NCBI GenBank assembly: GCA_028280735.1
Contig: JANQLH010000064.1
Location: 1 to 34,591 of the forward strand
Direction of reading: 5' to 3'
Length of the DNA stretch: 34,591 nucleotides
From: SAR324 cluster bacterium
GTDB taxonomy: Bacteria > SAR324 > XYD2-FULL-50-16
Notes under the pieces: generated by a model
The model's input: only the letters and a program-made list of their open reading frames with translations
Told to the model about the DNA's origin: nothing
The model's database searches: none
Part shown: positions 1-8,349 of the stretch, piece after piece
Layout: every line of letters begins with the position of its first letter
Position numbering within the stretch: the stretch's first letter is position 1
Program-made: the position numbers and the translations under genes

Positions 1-455
1 AACATGAATCAAACGGGGAAAGACAGCATTATGATGAAAACGGGGATATTATAAATTATTCGAGAACCTGGGATAGAAGTTATATCTATGTTTGGGAAAA
101 TTTTGGTGAATACCTCGGGTTGGGATTCAAGGCCTGGATTGTTACCAGTGCAAGAAGAGAAGAATCACAAGCCTTTTATCATGACAATGCCGACATGCAG
201 AGTTATATGGGAAGCGGGGAACTATATGCCGGCATTGGCAGTTATCCTACAGTGCTAACCTTAATGTGGCGCAGGGGATGGAAGGAAGGCACCGAAACCA
301 CAAAAATTGAAGCCAGAATACCGATTTATCACATTGTAGATATGGAAGATACCGGGCACGATATCTATATTCACTATTTTAGCGGGTATGGGGACAGTCT
401 TATTGATTACGATCGTAAAATCACCCGCATTGCCCTGGGTGTCTCTTTCAGGTAA
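1..455 (+). CDS. pldA: Outer membrane phospholipase A, C-terminal part (5' truncated by window edge)
   Basis: The gene enters from the left edge in frame 3 and has about 150 residues in the window. OMPLA is a 12-stranded outer-membrane barrel that hydrolyses acyl chains of phospholipids in the outer leaflet. The first readable codons give HESNG, which matches the catalytic His-x-Ser-Asn-Gly of E. coli PldA (H142, S144). YSRTWDRSY follows, matching the strand with Asn156 in E. coli, but an Asp stands at that position and the loop between is about nine residues longer. Near the end, QSYMGSGELYAG and FSGYGDSLIDYDRKITRI are strong matches to the last strands of the family. The protein ends in Phe-Arg rather than a terminal aromatic residue. 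Family identity is firm; the effect of the Asn-to-Asp change is unknown. Confidence 0.88.
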   Translation, partial: HESNGERQHYDENGDIINYSRTWDRSYIYVWENFGEYLGLGFKAWIVTSARREESQAFYHDNADMQSYMGSGELYAGIGSYPTVLTLMWRRGWKEGTETTKIEARIPIYHIVDMEDTGHDIYIHYFSGYGDSLIDYDRKITRIALGVSFR

Positions 456-589
456 CAATCTCATTACAATGGTCGCCTGCATGGCAAGGATTATTGGCAG
501 ACATATTGAATTGCTCTGACTGATAAAGGGAAATGAACCTTGCTCCTCAATAAGTATCTGATATATTAAATCTTTCTGGATTTAAGTCT

Positions 590-603
590 GTTGCCTCGGC
601 AAC
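590..603 (+). promoter_or_regulatory. Small perfect hairpin in the leader of the barrel protein gene
   Basis: GTTGC-CTCG-GCAAC forms a perfect 5-bp stem with a four-base loop, 50 bases before the start codon at 654. A purine-rich GGAGG lies between hairpin and start. It could be a leader stabiliser; nothing proves a function. Confidence 0.25.
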
Positions 604-653
604 GAAATAAATCGGTCATTGGGATCGATTTGCCTGGAGGTTAAAGCCGGATC

Positions 654-1295
654 ATGAAAAAAGTTTCCTTTCTGCTAGCCTGCTCATTGCTGGCAGTGAT
701 TCATGCAACACAGGCGCAGAACATTGTATTTCCTGCAAACAAACTTGGTGTTTTTTATTGGGAACTGGGCTCTCCCAAATACACATTGGACAACCAGACT
801 AGTGATGACAATGATTCGAAAGCCCTGGCCGGACCTGTGGTGTTTTATGAACGCATTCTTACCGATGTGTTTACTATAAGTCTTAAATATGGTTCCGGTC
901 TTAAACGGGAGATGAACATCGACCTGGGCACCGATGAAATAAACATCAGGGAAACAGCATCTTATCAGGCAATCGAGATCAAATCATATGGCACAAACCA
1001 CCGCAAGAGCGGATTCAAGCCCTACCTTGCCGTTAGTTACGGTATGTTAAGCACAAGCTCAAGCATTACGACCAAACCTGCTTCCGGTGCAACATCAGAG
1101 GATGAAACCAAGGCGGTGATTCCGATTAAGGCCTGGTGCCTGGGAATCGATTACATCCTTTGGAAGCTTGCTTTCCGATTGGAGTTCGGGCAGACCAACG
1201 GAGAGAGGATTGATCGGGAAAGCAGTGATACCTACCAGGCAAGCTACGATTTTAATACCGTTACCTCCGGAATTGGATTGGCCTACTTTTTTTAG
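654..1295 (+). CDS. Small outer-membrane beta-barrel-like protein, function unknown
   Basis: The 213-residue product starts with a clear Sec signal peptide (MKK, hydrophobic core LLACSLLAVI, predicted cleavage after ATQAQ or nearby). The mature part has alternating polar/hydrophobic strands such as FTISLKYGSGL, KPYLAVSYGML and LAFRLEFGQ, and it ends GIGLAYFF. Such a C-terminal aromatic strand is typical of proteins inserted by the BAM machinery. The size fits an eight-stranded barrel of the OmpW/OmpX or outer-membrane beta-barrel superfamily, but I recognise no specific family. GGAGG at about 637-641 is rather far from the ATG. The metallophosphoesterase gene starts 23 bases after the stop on the same strand, so the two are probably co-transcribed. 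Confidence 0.75.
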   Translation: MKKVSFLLACSLLAVIHATQAQNIVFPANKLGVFYWELGSPKYTLDNQTSDDNDSKALAGPVVFYERILTDVFTISLKYGSGLKREMNIDLGTDEINIRETASYQAIEIKSYGTNHRKSGFKPYLAVSYGMLSTSSSITTKPASGATSEDETKAVIPIKAWCLGIDYILWKLAFRLEFGQTNGERIDRESSDTYQASYDFNTVTSGIGLAYFF

Positions 1296-1318
1296 AAAAA
1301 CATCCTGAAGCATCAAGA

Positions 1319-1960
1319 ATGAGAATCCTCGCTGTGGCTGACGTACACGGTAAACGTGATCGTCTGGAATCTATCAAACAGAACATTACAATCCATCAGG
1401 CGGATCTTTTGGTTATCGCCGGAGATCTTCTTTCAAGAAAAACGGCAAGTCAGGTAGAAAACCTGCTGACATCCCTGTCATTGCCGATTCTTCTGGTAAA
1501 GGGAAATACAGATCATTCCTATTTTACCGGGATGATCGAACGAATACCAAACGGCACCGATCTCCACTTGAATCCGACTGCTGTGTTGGGCATCCCTTTT
1601 ATCGGAGTCGGAGGCGCTGTGCCGATTCCCTTTTACGCCAAAGTCCAATGGTTTGAGCAAAAGGCATTGGAACAATTAAGCCGATTGTCGGCAGCGGAAA
1701 GCATCATCGTCACCCACACCCCGCCACGAGGTTCATGTGACAAGGTCCTAAAGCGTTTTCATGCCGGGAGTAAAGCACTTGGCAACCTGGTTGATCAGGT
1801 TCGACCAAGGCTCGTTATCTGTGGTCACATCCATGAGGATTCAGGCGTGGAATTCAGGGCGAAAACCTGTGTGGTTAATTGCAGCATGGGTAGAGACGGA
1901 CAGGGAGTCCTGATAGATCTGGAGCCGGGAACTGGCGGAATTAAAACGGTCTTTTTGTAA
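1319..1960 (+). CDS. Calcineurin-like metallophosphoesterase
   Basis: A 213-residue protein with all metal-binding motifs of the calcineurin-like phosphoesterase superfamily: D8-V-H10, G35-D36, G62-N63-x-D65, H133 in THTPP, and the G169-H170-I-H172 pair. These residues normally hold two divalent metals that hydrolyse phosphomono- or phosphodiesters. There is no signal peptide or membrane segment, so it is cytosolic. The compact size and the GNTD motif resemble YfcE/MJ0936-type phosphodiesterases. The natural substrate cannot be read from the sequence. It lies directly behind the barrel gene with a weak AAGA ribosome site, and faces the convergent DHH phosphoesterase gene. Confidence 0.88.
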   Translation: MRILAVADVHGKRDRLESIKQNITIHQADLLVIAGDLLSRKTASQVENLLTSLSLPILLVKGNTDHSYFTGMIERIPNGTDLHLNPTAVLGIPFIGVGGAVPIPFYAKVQWFEQKALEQLSRLSAAESIIVTHTPPRGSCDKVLKRFHAGSKALGNLVDQVRPRLVICGHIHEDSGVEFRAKTCVVNCSMGRDGQGVLIDLEPGTGGIKTVFL

Positions 1961-2086
1961 GAACTGGAGTTTGGCTGCTTGAATCGTGGCTTTATAATGT
2001 GAAGCAAGGATTATAGACACTCGTGTTGTCGAAGCGCTGCCTCACCTTGATGATTGCTGGGCTTCCACTCTTTGAAGCGGGGTTGT

Positions 2087-3058
2087 TTATCTTTTCCCGT
2101 GAATTTTACTAATAATCCAGTTTGCGACTTTATTCTCTGCCTGACAATCAACATTTTCCTTGATGACGGAAAGAGGAATTTCCGCCCTGGCGGCACTTTT
2201 ATGTCCCCCGGCTGATCCCAGTTCAGCAAATGCTTTTTCGGCCACCTTCCCCGCGTTTCTCCTGTAACCGAAACTTCTGAATATCACAATCAGTTTGTTT
2301 CCGTTTGTTCCCGAAACAATACTCCAATTGACATCATCAATTCGCAGGAAAAAATCAGCAATTATCACCAGGATATCAGGGCTGGGGACTGCGCCCAAAT
2401 GAGAAAACATCCAGCCCTTTCTCTTTTTTCTGTTGTCTATGGCAGTTTTGAAAAATTTCAGAAAGCCGGGTCTCATTTCGGCAGCTTCAATTTTTCTGAC
2501 GATCTGGATATTTGCCAGGGGAAAAAGATACTGAAAAGCACGAACATCTTCATAAACCGCTTTTCGATTAAAATTATCGGTATCTGTTCGAATGGCATAA
2601 TACAAGGCAGTGGCCAACCTGGTGGAGAGCTTGATTTTAGCGGTTTTCAGGTATTCCAGCAGAATACTGGCTGTTGCGCCGTACTTGGGACGTATATCTT
2701 GATACTCAACCTCGGCGTCACTATCCGGATGGTGATCAATGATTACATCGGGATTGAACTTGGAGAATGCCTCATTGTGATTTGGCTGGGCATCCACCAG
2801 AACGGTTTTGGTGAATTTGGCGGGATCGATTTCCTTGACAGGTACGGACTTAACCCCCAATAAACGGATCATTGCAAGGTTATCGGGTCGTTTAATCGTA
2901 TTGATGTGAGCGATGGTAATTCCTGCTGTTTTTCTCCAGAGCAGCCTTTTTACAGCCATGGCACTGGCTATTGCATCCGGGTCAGCGATAATGGGAATAA
3001 GAACCTGGTCTTCACCTGTAAATTGTTCGTAAAATCGAGATAGCTTTTTTTTGCTCAA
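2087..3058 (-). CDS. DHH-family phosphoesterase (NrnA/RecJ superfamily), divergent subfamily
   Basis: The product is about 323 residues with an N-terminal DHH domain and a C-terminal DHHA1-type domain. Visible motifs are ADPDAIAS (motif I aspartates), VDAQPNHN at motif II, the signature IDHHPDSD and RTDTDNF, then GSAGGHKSAARAEIPLS, the GGHxxAA substrate-binding loop of DHHA1. Relatives such as NrnA degrade short oligoribonucleotides or pAp, or cleave cyclic dinucleotides. This branch lacks the usual His before motif I and has Ala-Gln-Pro where motif II normally carries another Asp. I recall this pattern from Desulfobacterales proteins. No ATG fits: the TTG at 3058 has AGGA nine bases upstream, whereas the in-frame TTG at 3067 abuts it, so 3058 is preferred. 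Confidence 0.82.
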   Translation of the reverse strand: MSKKKLSRFYEQFTGEDQVLIPIIADPDAIASAMAVKRLLWRKTAGITIAHINTIKRPDNLAMIRLLGVKSVPVKEIDPAKFTKTVLVDAQPNHNEAFSKFNPDVIIDHHPDSDAEVEYQDIRPKYGATASILLEYLKTAKIKLSTRLATALYYAIRTDTDNFNRKAVYEDVRAFQYLFPLANIQIVRKIEAAEMRPGFLKFFKTAIDNRKKRKGWMFSHLGAVPSPDILVIIADFFLRIDDVNWSIVSGTNGNKLIVIFRSFGYRRNAGKVAEKAFAELGSAGGHKSAARAEIPLSVIKENVDCQAENKVANWIISKIHGKR

Positions 3059-3067
3059 ACTGTTCAA

Positions 3068-3370
3068 TCCTGTTTCGGTGAGGTTTCATCCAGCCTGATT
3101 TCAGGTTGAACTAATAATTCCGGAATCAGGTTCCATCATATTGGGAAAATAAGTATTCGGCAAACTAATTGTCAGGTTTTTGTTTGCTTGGTTTCGCGGT
3201 TGAGCTTTGTAACAACAGGGCTGGCTTGAATTTATCGCTCGGGAAAGCATCGCTGTTTACAAAAATCAGTAGGCAAATGACTGACATTTCACAATGAAAT
3301 TGCTGTTCCCAAGGAAACTGGTTTTCTGAAACGTTCGATTTTCGCTATTTTGGCTTGACAGCAGGCGAAA
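3068..3370. other. Intergenic stretch between two minus-strand genes
   Basis: About 300 bases with no credible gene. It holds the leader of the DHH gene and the 3' side of the receiver-fusion gene. One hyphenated palindrome, ATTTCA-CAA-TGAAAT at 3286-3300, could be a regulator site; no terminator with a T tract is visible. Confidence 0.5.
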
Positions 3371-4243
3371 CTACTCAGACATGTTTACTTCATGCAGAAT
3401 ACTCAATGCGCCGCGCATAATGTCATCCAGGGGGGCGGGTTTGGGAAGGAGAATGAGATTGTTTTCTTCAGTAAATCTCACCGTTTCATCCCCCGCGAAA
3501 CCGGAAATGAACATGATCCTGTTTTTGATCGACGGGTACCTGCCCATTGCCGCATGGAAAAACTCAATGCCATTCATTAACGGCATGTCTATGTCGGATA
3601 CAATCAGTTTATAAAACTTGTCATCCAATTTTGCGAGACCTTCCTTTCCATCATGGGCTACGTCAACATTTCCGTGTTCTTCCAATAAAGACTCCATAAA
3701 ATCGGCAAGTATCTCGTTGTCATCCACTATCAGAATATTTTCATCAAAAACGCGATCAAGTAATTGTAACTCCAGAACTTTTTTTGCCGAGTAAGGAATC
3801 GATTCAATGAAATGAGTGATTCTTCCCATATGATCCTGCATTTTTGCAGCGGTGAAATAAAACTGACCAATTTCCTTTTTTAAGGTGTTCACCACATAAA
3901 GAAAAATTTTGTTCCATTCGGAGTATTCTGTCTCAATGATACAATCCAGGAGCTGTTCAAATGAAAGGGACTTGTTCTTAATCCCCTCGGAAGCTAAGAG
4001 GAAGGGTGTCTCAAATTTATGTTTCGTTTCGCCATTCAAAGATATCAGGGGCTTTGGAGTTGTGATGTTTTTAAGCTGGGATTTTGCACTTCCCATTACG
4101 TGAAAATGCATGGCTTCGTCCTCTGCAGCACTGCAAAGAAACCTGTATATTCTGTCGTCTTTCGAAAAAAACTCGGCCGCATCACTATAAAAATCTCCGG
4201 CCAGCTTTTCAATATCAATTAACCATTCAATTAAATCACGCAT
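3371..4243 (-). CDS. Ferritin-like domain fused to a response-regulator receiver domain
   Basis: A 290-residue two-part protein. Residues 1-150 are all-helical with E12, an E43-x-x-H46 motif (EDEAMHFH) and further acidic helices (IIETEYSEW), recalling the ferritin-like/rubrerythrin fold, although the second ExxH is not clear. Residues 168-290 are a receiver domain: the acidic pair D174-D175 in VDDNE, phospho-acceptor D217 in SDIDMP, the switch Ser in FISG, and K268 in LPKPA. No DNA-binding output domain follows. The helical module may therefore be the output, perhaps sensing oxygen, metal or redox state. Two ATGs lie close together. GGAGG directly abuts the one at 4249 but sits six bases before the one at 4243, so 4243 is taken as the start. 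No histidine kinase is adjacent. Confidence 0.72.
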   Translation of the reverse strand: MRDLIEWLIDIEKLAGDFYSDAAEFFSKDDRIYRFLCSAAEDEAMHFHVMGSAKSQLKNITTPKPLISLNGETKHKFETPFLLASEGIKNKSLSFEQLLDCIIETEYSEWNKIFLYVVNTLKKEIGQFYFTAAKMQDHMGRITHFIESIPYSAKKVLELQLLDRVFDENILIVDDNEILADFMESLLEEHGNVDVAHDGKEGLAKLDDKFYKLIVSDIDMPLMNGIEFFHAAMGRYPSIKNRIMFISGFAGDETVRFTEENNLILLPKPAPLDDIMRGALSILHEVNMSE

Positions 4244-4249
4244 ATGCAT

Positions 4250-4563
4250 CCTCCCGGGTTAAGGGATTTGGTTGTTGAACTGATTTCCGCTACAAGTATG
4301 ATCCGGAATTCCACTGACCTGGGGGAATGTCTGTCAGAATTTGAAACAATATTATCCTGATAAGAATGTATAATTAGTATCTGAACGAAAACCGGTTTAA
4401 CCCCTACCAATAAAAGCTTTAAAAGCAGCTTAGCGCTTCGAAGTTCAGTGCTTTCAGCACGTTAATCCTTAGCCTGAATTCCGGTATCCGGCACAAAACT
4501 GGATAAGGATTTAGCGCTTTTCCCTTCGGACACTAATTATGGCCTCTTAACATTATTGCACGG
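4250..4563. other. Intergenic region carrying a dispersed repeat copy
   Basis: No credible gene. Most of its right half is the dispersed repeat at 4381-4471. Further right, TAATCCTTA near 4463 can pair with TAAGGATTTA near 4503, which makes a weak hairpin. Confidence 0.5.
4381..4471. repeat. Dispersed intergenic repeat, copy without the palindromic insert
   Basis: This stretch aligns over about 90 bases with 23521-23677. It shares CTGAACGAAAACC, TACCAATAAAAGCTTTAAAA, GTGCTTTCAG and CACGTTAAT. Here CTTTCAG (ending 4457) runs straight into CACGTTAAT (4458). In the other copy the same junction is interrupted by 67 bases. Confidence 0.75.
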
Positions 4564-4962
4564 TTAGCCGACCACTACCTTAAGCTCTACCGAGCCTTTC
4601 AAAGTGTTGGCCGAAACACATCCTCTTTCCGCAATTTTGACCAGCTTCTCAAAGTCGGTCTCCTCGGGATATTTTGCTGAAACCTGCATTGTTATGGACG
4701 TAAAACGAGCAGGGGAGTTATCCAGTTCTGCGGAGATCTGCGCGGTAGCTTCATCAAGCTTTATTTCCCTGGCAACTGCAGCTGCCAGGAGATTGCTCAT
4801 AAAACAACCGCCCAAACCGCTTAACAAGGCTTCGCCTCCCATCATTCCGCTATTAGTGCCTCCTTTAGCCTCCGGTCGGTCAATTGTAAGCTTATGCCCC
4901 CTGGCATCTGCCTCTGAAGCTGAACTACCGGTTTGCTTTACTACCAAGTGTATTGTCGCCAT
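4564..4962 (-). CDS. OsmC/Ohr-family thiol peroxidase
   Basis: The 132-residue product has both redox cysteines of the OsmC/Ohr family: C53 in LGGCFMSNLL and C115 in ERGCVSANTL. These proteins reduce organic hydroperoxides in the cytoplasm, with the first Cys attacking the peroxide and the second resolving it. The strand preceding C53 is GGEALLSGLGG, a good family match, and the length is typical. The GGTNSGMMGGEALL region is closer to the YhfA/OsmC-like branch than to classical Ohr, so the exact substrate is open. AGAGAG precedes the ATG. It stands alone on the minus strand between two repeat-bearing spacers. Confidence 0.85.
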   Translation of the reverse strand: MATIHLVVKQTGSSASEADARGHKLTIDRPEAKGGTNSGMMGGEALLSGLGGCFMSNLLAAAVAREIKLDEATAQISAELDNSPARFTSITMQVSAKYPEETDFEKLVKIAERGCVSANTLKGSVELKVVVG

Positions 4963-5582
4963 GTTCTCTCTGTTGAAAGATTTATTGTCGCCCTAAACTC
5001 GCTGTATCGATATCTTGATTTCTGCAATATAAGGGCCCAAATTGATGCAAGGTCAATGTTCCACAAAGCTATGTTCCGCTTTGATGCTATCATTCAGATT
5101 CATCTTGAAGTTTGACATACTTTCAGCTGTCAGCAATCAGTATTCAGCTCAAAAAAAAACAAAATATCAGATATATGACTAGCTGAACGCTGAAGACCGC
5201 AAACTGTCGAAGCAACATCTATCTCTTAAGTCCTTTCTTGCAAGAATCTGATGGGTTTTCGTTCCGATACTGATCAAAAGCTTTTGCAACCGGCCTTAAA
5301 CACAGTTGGGAAAGCTAAAATATTATTTGAAACTTGTTAGTTTTTGGAAACTTGATAGAATCAGGTTGTGCCCTCAAACAGTTGGCTATTTAACGACTGT
5401 ATTATCTGAAGATCTCTTCGGGATCATAAGTTCAAAAGTCAAACGGAAATACAAATTATTTGCACCGGCACTAAGCAAATGGATATGGGTTCGAGTTAAA
5501 AAAGCTTTGGTTTTTTGATTTTACATTGGAACATCAGCATTATGTTAGCTGAAACGCGATATTCCTCAGGATAGGAGAAGAA
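4963..5582. other. Long intergenic region upstream of ppdK
   Basis: About 620 bases without a supported gene. A 70-codon reading frame at 5306-5518 has no ribosome site and no recognisable motif and is not called. The left part carries an imperfect palindromic element (5120-5207). The right end supplies the leader of ppdK, with AGGAG before its ATG. Confidence 0.5.
5120..5207. repeat. Imperfect palindromic element of the TCAGC/GCTGA type
   Basis: The left arm (5120-5149) reads CTTTCAGCTGTCAGC then AATCAGTATTCAGCT; the right arm (5181-5207) begins AGCTGAACGCTGA. The arms are imperfect reverse complements around an A-rich centre. The right arm shares AGCTGAACGCTGA with the 67-bp insert at 23598-23664, so the two belong to one repeat family. 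Confidence 0.6.
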
Positions 5583-8306
5583 ATGGCAAAAAAATGGGTC
5601 TATTTTTTTGATGAGATGGATGAAATCGAAAAAGAGGTGGGAAGCGATTTTGATAATTTTAAGGCTTTACTGGGAGGAAAAGGTGCCAATCTAGCTGAAA
5701 TGAGCCGGATCGGCATACCTGTTCCCCACGGCTTTACCATTACCACGGAAGCCTGCAACACATATTTACAAAATGATAAAACCTATCCGGATCATATGTG
5801 GAACCAGGTATTGGAATCCATGAAGCTGATTGAGGAAAAAACCGGAAGAAAGTTTGGTGGTTCAGATAATCCATTACTGGTTTCCTGCCGTTCCGGTGCC
5901 AAATTATCCATGCCGGGTATGATGGATACCGTTCTGAATATCGGTCTTAACGATCAAACCGCGGAAGGTCTGGCCAGACAAACCAATGATCCTTGTTTTG
6001 TCTATGATGCCTATCGGCGTCTGATTCAAATGTTTGGAAGTGTCGTCATGGGTATGCCCGATGATATGTTTGAGGATGTGATAACGCAAATGAGAAAACA
6101 AGCGGGTGTGACGAGTGATTCCGGCCTGGAAGCGGACCATTGGAAACAGGTAACTGAAAAGTTTAAATACATATTTATGCGCCAAGCCGGGCATGCGTTT
6201 CCGGAAGACCCCTACGAACAGCTCAACCTTGCCACCGAAGCCGTTTTTGCCAGTTGGAATGGAAAAAGGGCAATCGACTATCGAAACGCTACAGGTATTC
6301 CGCACGACCTGGGAACAGCAGTAAACATCATGGCAATGGTATTCGGCAACATGGGGGAGGACAGTGCAACCGGTGTTGCCATGACCCGCAGTGGATCAAC
6401 AGGTGAAAAACACCTTGAAGGAGATTACCTCACCAATGCCCAGGGAGAAGACGTTGTGGCCGGAATCCGAATGACCAAGGATATTTCGGAATTGAAAGAG
6501 GAAATGCCGGAGGCATTTAAAGAACTGAAGCGCATTGCCCAGATTTTGGAAAATCATTACCGGGAAATGCAGGATATTGAATTTACCATTGAGAAGGAAA
6601 AGTTGTGGATGCTGCAAACCCGGGATGGCAAAAGGACAGCCCAGGCAGCTGTTCGAATTGCCACCGATATGGTCGAAGAGGAGTTGATCAGCAAGGAGGA
6701 AGCAGTGCTGAGAGTCTCCCCGGAACAGATTGATTTCTTCCTGCATCCCCAGTTTGGACAGGAAACTATATTGACGGCAAAAGAGGCGGGATTCATGCTG
6801 GGAACCGGAATAAACGCTTCTCCGGGAGCCGCTTTCGGCGTCGTGGCAATGGATGCCGACCTCGCTGAAACCTGGTCCAACGAGGGAAAGGATGTCATCA
6901 TGGTGCGTGCCGAAACCAAACCGGATGACGTCCACGGTATGCTGGCCTCGAAAGGGATTCTGACTAGCAGGGGAGGACGTACCAGCCATGCCGCCCTGGT
7001 TGCAAGGCAATTCGGTAAACCGGCGGTGGTGGGCGTTGCAGCCCTCGAAATTGATCTGAACAAACGTATCATAAAAGTAAACGGCAACGTGATTAATGAA
7101 GGGGAATGGATATCTATTGACGGGAACTCAGGCGAGGTTTTCCAGGGTAAGTTGCCCACCAAGATTCCCGACATCAAAGATCCCTGGTTGAAAAAACTGC
7201 TGGCCTGGGCGGATGATATCAGACGACTGGAAGTAAGGGCTAATTCCGATTATCCGGAAGATGCCAAAAGAGCACTGGATTACGGGGCGAAAGGCATCGG
7301 TCTTTGTCGTTCGGAGCATATGTTTTTTGAAACGGACAGGCTTCCCCATGTTCATAAGCTAATCATGACGGATCTGCCCATCGAAAGAAGCGAAGCGTTG
7401 GAAGTGTTGCTCCCGTTTCAAAGAAACGACTTTGCAGAACTGTTTCGGGTAATGGATGGCATGCCCGTGATTATCCGTTTGCTGGACCCACCGCTTCACG
7501 AATTTATGCCCTCCCATACCACCTTAATGAGCGAACTGACCGATTTGAAGATCAGGCTGCAACACGCAACCAATCTGGGTGATATCGATAACTATCTGGA
7601 TAAGATAAGAGAAAAGGAAAGTATTCTCAAACGGGTGGACAACCTGCATGAATCCAACCCCATGCTTGGTCTGCGTGGAGTTCGCCTGGGAATACACCTG
7701 CCTGAAATCACGACCATGCAGGTCAGGGCGATATTTGAAGCAGCCTGCTTAGTCATCCGGGAGGGAATCAATGTTAAACCCGAGGTCATGATTCCTTTGA
7801 CCACTCATGTCAATGAACTAAAAATCCAGCGCGAAGCCTTGGAAAAAGAAGCACAAAAGGTGATGGACGAACAGAATATGGATTTGGAATATAAGTTCGG
7901 AACCATGATAGAAGTTCCAAGGGCAGCTCTGACTGCAAATGAAATAGCAGAGTACGCATCTTTCTTCTCCTTCGGAACTAACGATCTGACCCAGACTACA
8001 TACGGTATCTCCCGGGATGATGCCGAAGCAGGCTTCTTAATCGAGTATATGGAAAAAGGAATCCTTAAAGATGATCCTTTTGCCGTGGTAGACGTTGACG
8101 GCGTGGGTGAATTGATGAAAATTGCTGTTGAAAAGGGTAAAGCTACCAATCCAGGCCTTGAAATCGGTATTTGTGGCGAACACGGCGGAGAACCAAAATC
8201 TATCGATCTTTGCCATAGGCTGGGGCTGGATTATGTGTCCTGCTCTCCTTTCAGAGTTCCCGTGGCCCGCCTGGCTGCTGCTCATGCGGAACTAAAAAAC
8301 CGTTAA
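5583..8306 (+). CDS. ppdK: Pyruvate, phosphate dikinase
   Basis: A full-length 907-residue PPDK, which interconverts pyruvate + ATP + Pi and phosphoenolpyruvate + AMP + PPi in the cytosol. The N-terminal ATP-grasp domain starts with GGKGANLAEMSRIGIPVPHGFT and includes CRSGAKLSMPGMMDTVLNIG. The central swivelling domain carries the phospho-carrier H469 in GGRTSHAALVARQFGKPA. The C-terminal TIM barrel binds PEP/pyruvate (LCRSEHMFF, GTMIEVPRAALTA, SFGTNDLTQ) and has the catalytic C864 in GICGEHGGEP. Length and motifs are normal. TAGGAG lies just before the ATG. A hairpin follows the stop, and no operon partner is visible. In anaerobes it serves gluconeogenesis or PPi-saving glycolysis. Confidence 0.97.
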   Translation: MAKKWVYFFDEMDEIEKEVGSDFDNFKALLGGKGANLAEMSRIGIPVPHGFTITTEACNTYLQNDKTYPDHMWNQVLESMKLIEEKTGRKFGGSDNPLLVSCRSGAKLSMPGMMDTVLNIGLNDQTAEGLARQTNDPCFVYDAYRRLIQMFGSVVMGMPDDMFEDVITQMRKQAGVTSDSGLEADHWKQVTEKFKYIFMRQAGHAFPEDPYEQLNLATEAVFASWNGKRAIDYRNATGIPHDLGTAVNIMAMVFGNMGEDSATGVAMTRSGSTGEKHLEGDYLTNAQGEDVVAGIRMTKDISELKEEMPEAFKELKRIAQILENHYREMQDIEFTIEKEKLWMLQTRDGKRTAQAAVRIATDMVEEELISKEEAVLRVSPEQIDFFLHPQFGQETILTAKEAGFMLGTGINASPGAAFGVVAMDADLAETWSNEGKDVIMVRAETKPDDVHGMLASKGILTSRGGRTSHAALVARQFGKPAVVGVAALEIDLNKRIIKVNGNVINEGEWISIDGNSGEVFQGKLPTKIPDIKDPWLKKLLAWADDIRRLEVRANSDYPEDAKRALDYGAKGIGLCRSEHMFFETDRLPHVHKLIMTDLPIERSEALEVLLPFQRNDFAELFRVMDGMPVIIRLLDPPLHEFMPSHTTLMSELTDLKIRLQHATNLGDIDNYLDKIREKESILKRVDNLHESNPMLGLRGVRLGIHLPEITTMQVRAIFEAACLVIREGINVKPEVMIPLTTHVNELKIQREALEKEAQKVMDEQNMDLEYKFGTMIEVPRAALTANEIAEYASFFSFGTNDLTQTTYGISRDDAEAGFLIEYMEKGILKDDPFAVVDVDGVGELMKIAVEKGKATNPGLEIGICGEHGGEPKSIDLCHRLGLDYVSCSPFRVPVARLAAAHAELKNR

Positions 8307-8317
8307 ACTGATTCCCG

Positions 8318-8349
8318 ACCTGTCACATACTTATTTAAATGTGGCAGGT
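8318..8349 (+). terminator. Hairpin after ppdK, possible terminator
   Basis: ACCTGTCACAT (8318-8328) pairs with ATGTGGCAGGT (8339-8349) over 11 bp with one G:U, around a 10-base loop, 11 bases after the ppdK stop. No strong T tract follows, so intrinsic termination is uncertain. Confidence 0.45.

Noticed and set aside
4604-4996. A 130-codon frame opposite the OsmC gene
   Set aside because: It is the antisense shadow of a gene with both catalytic cysteines; its own translation has no recognisable motif.
5306-5518. A 70-codon plus-strand reading frame upstream of ppdK
   Set aside because: No ribosome site, no family resemblance and irregular composition; it lies in a repeat-bearing spacer.
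6396-7177. Two frames of over 200 codons opposite ppdK
   Set aside because: They are shadows of a fully conserved PPDK sequence.
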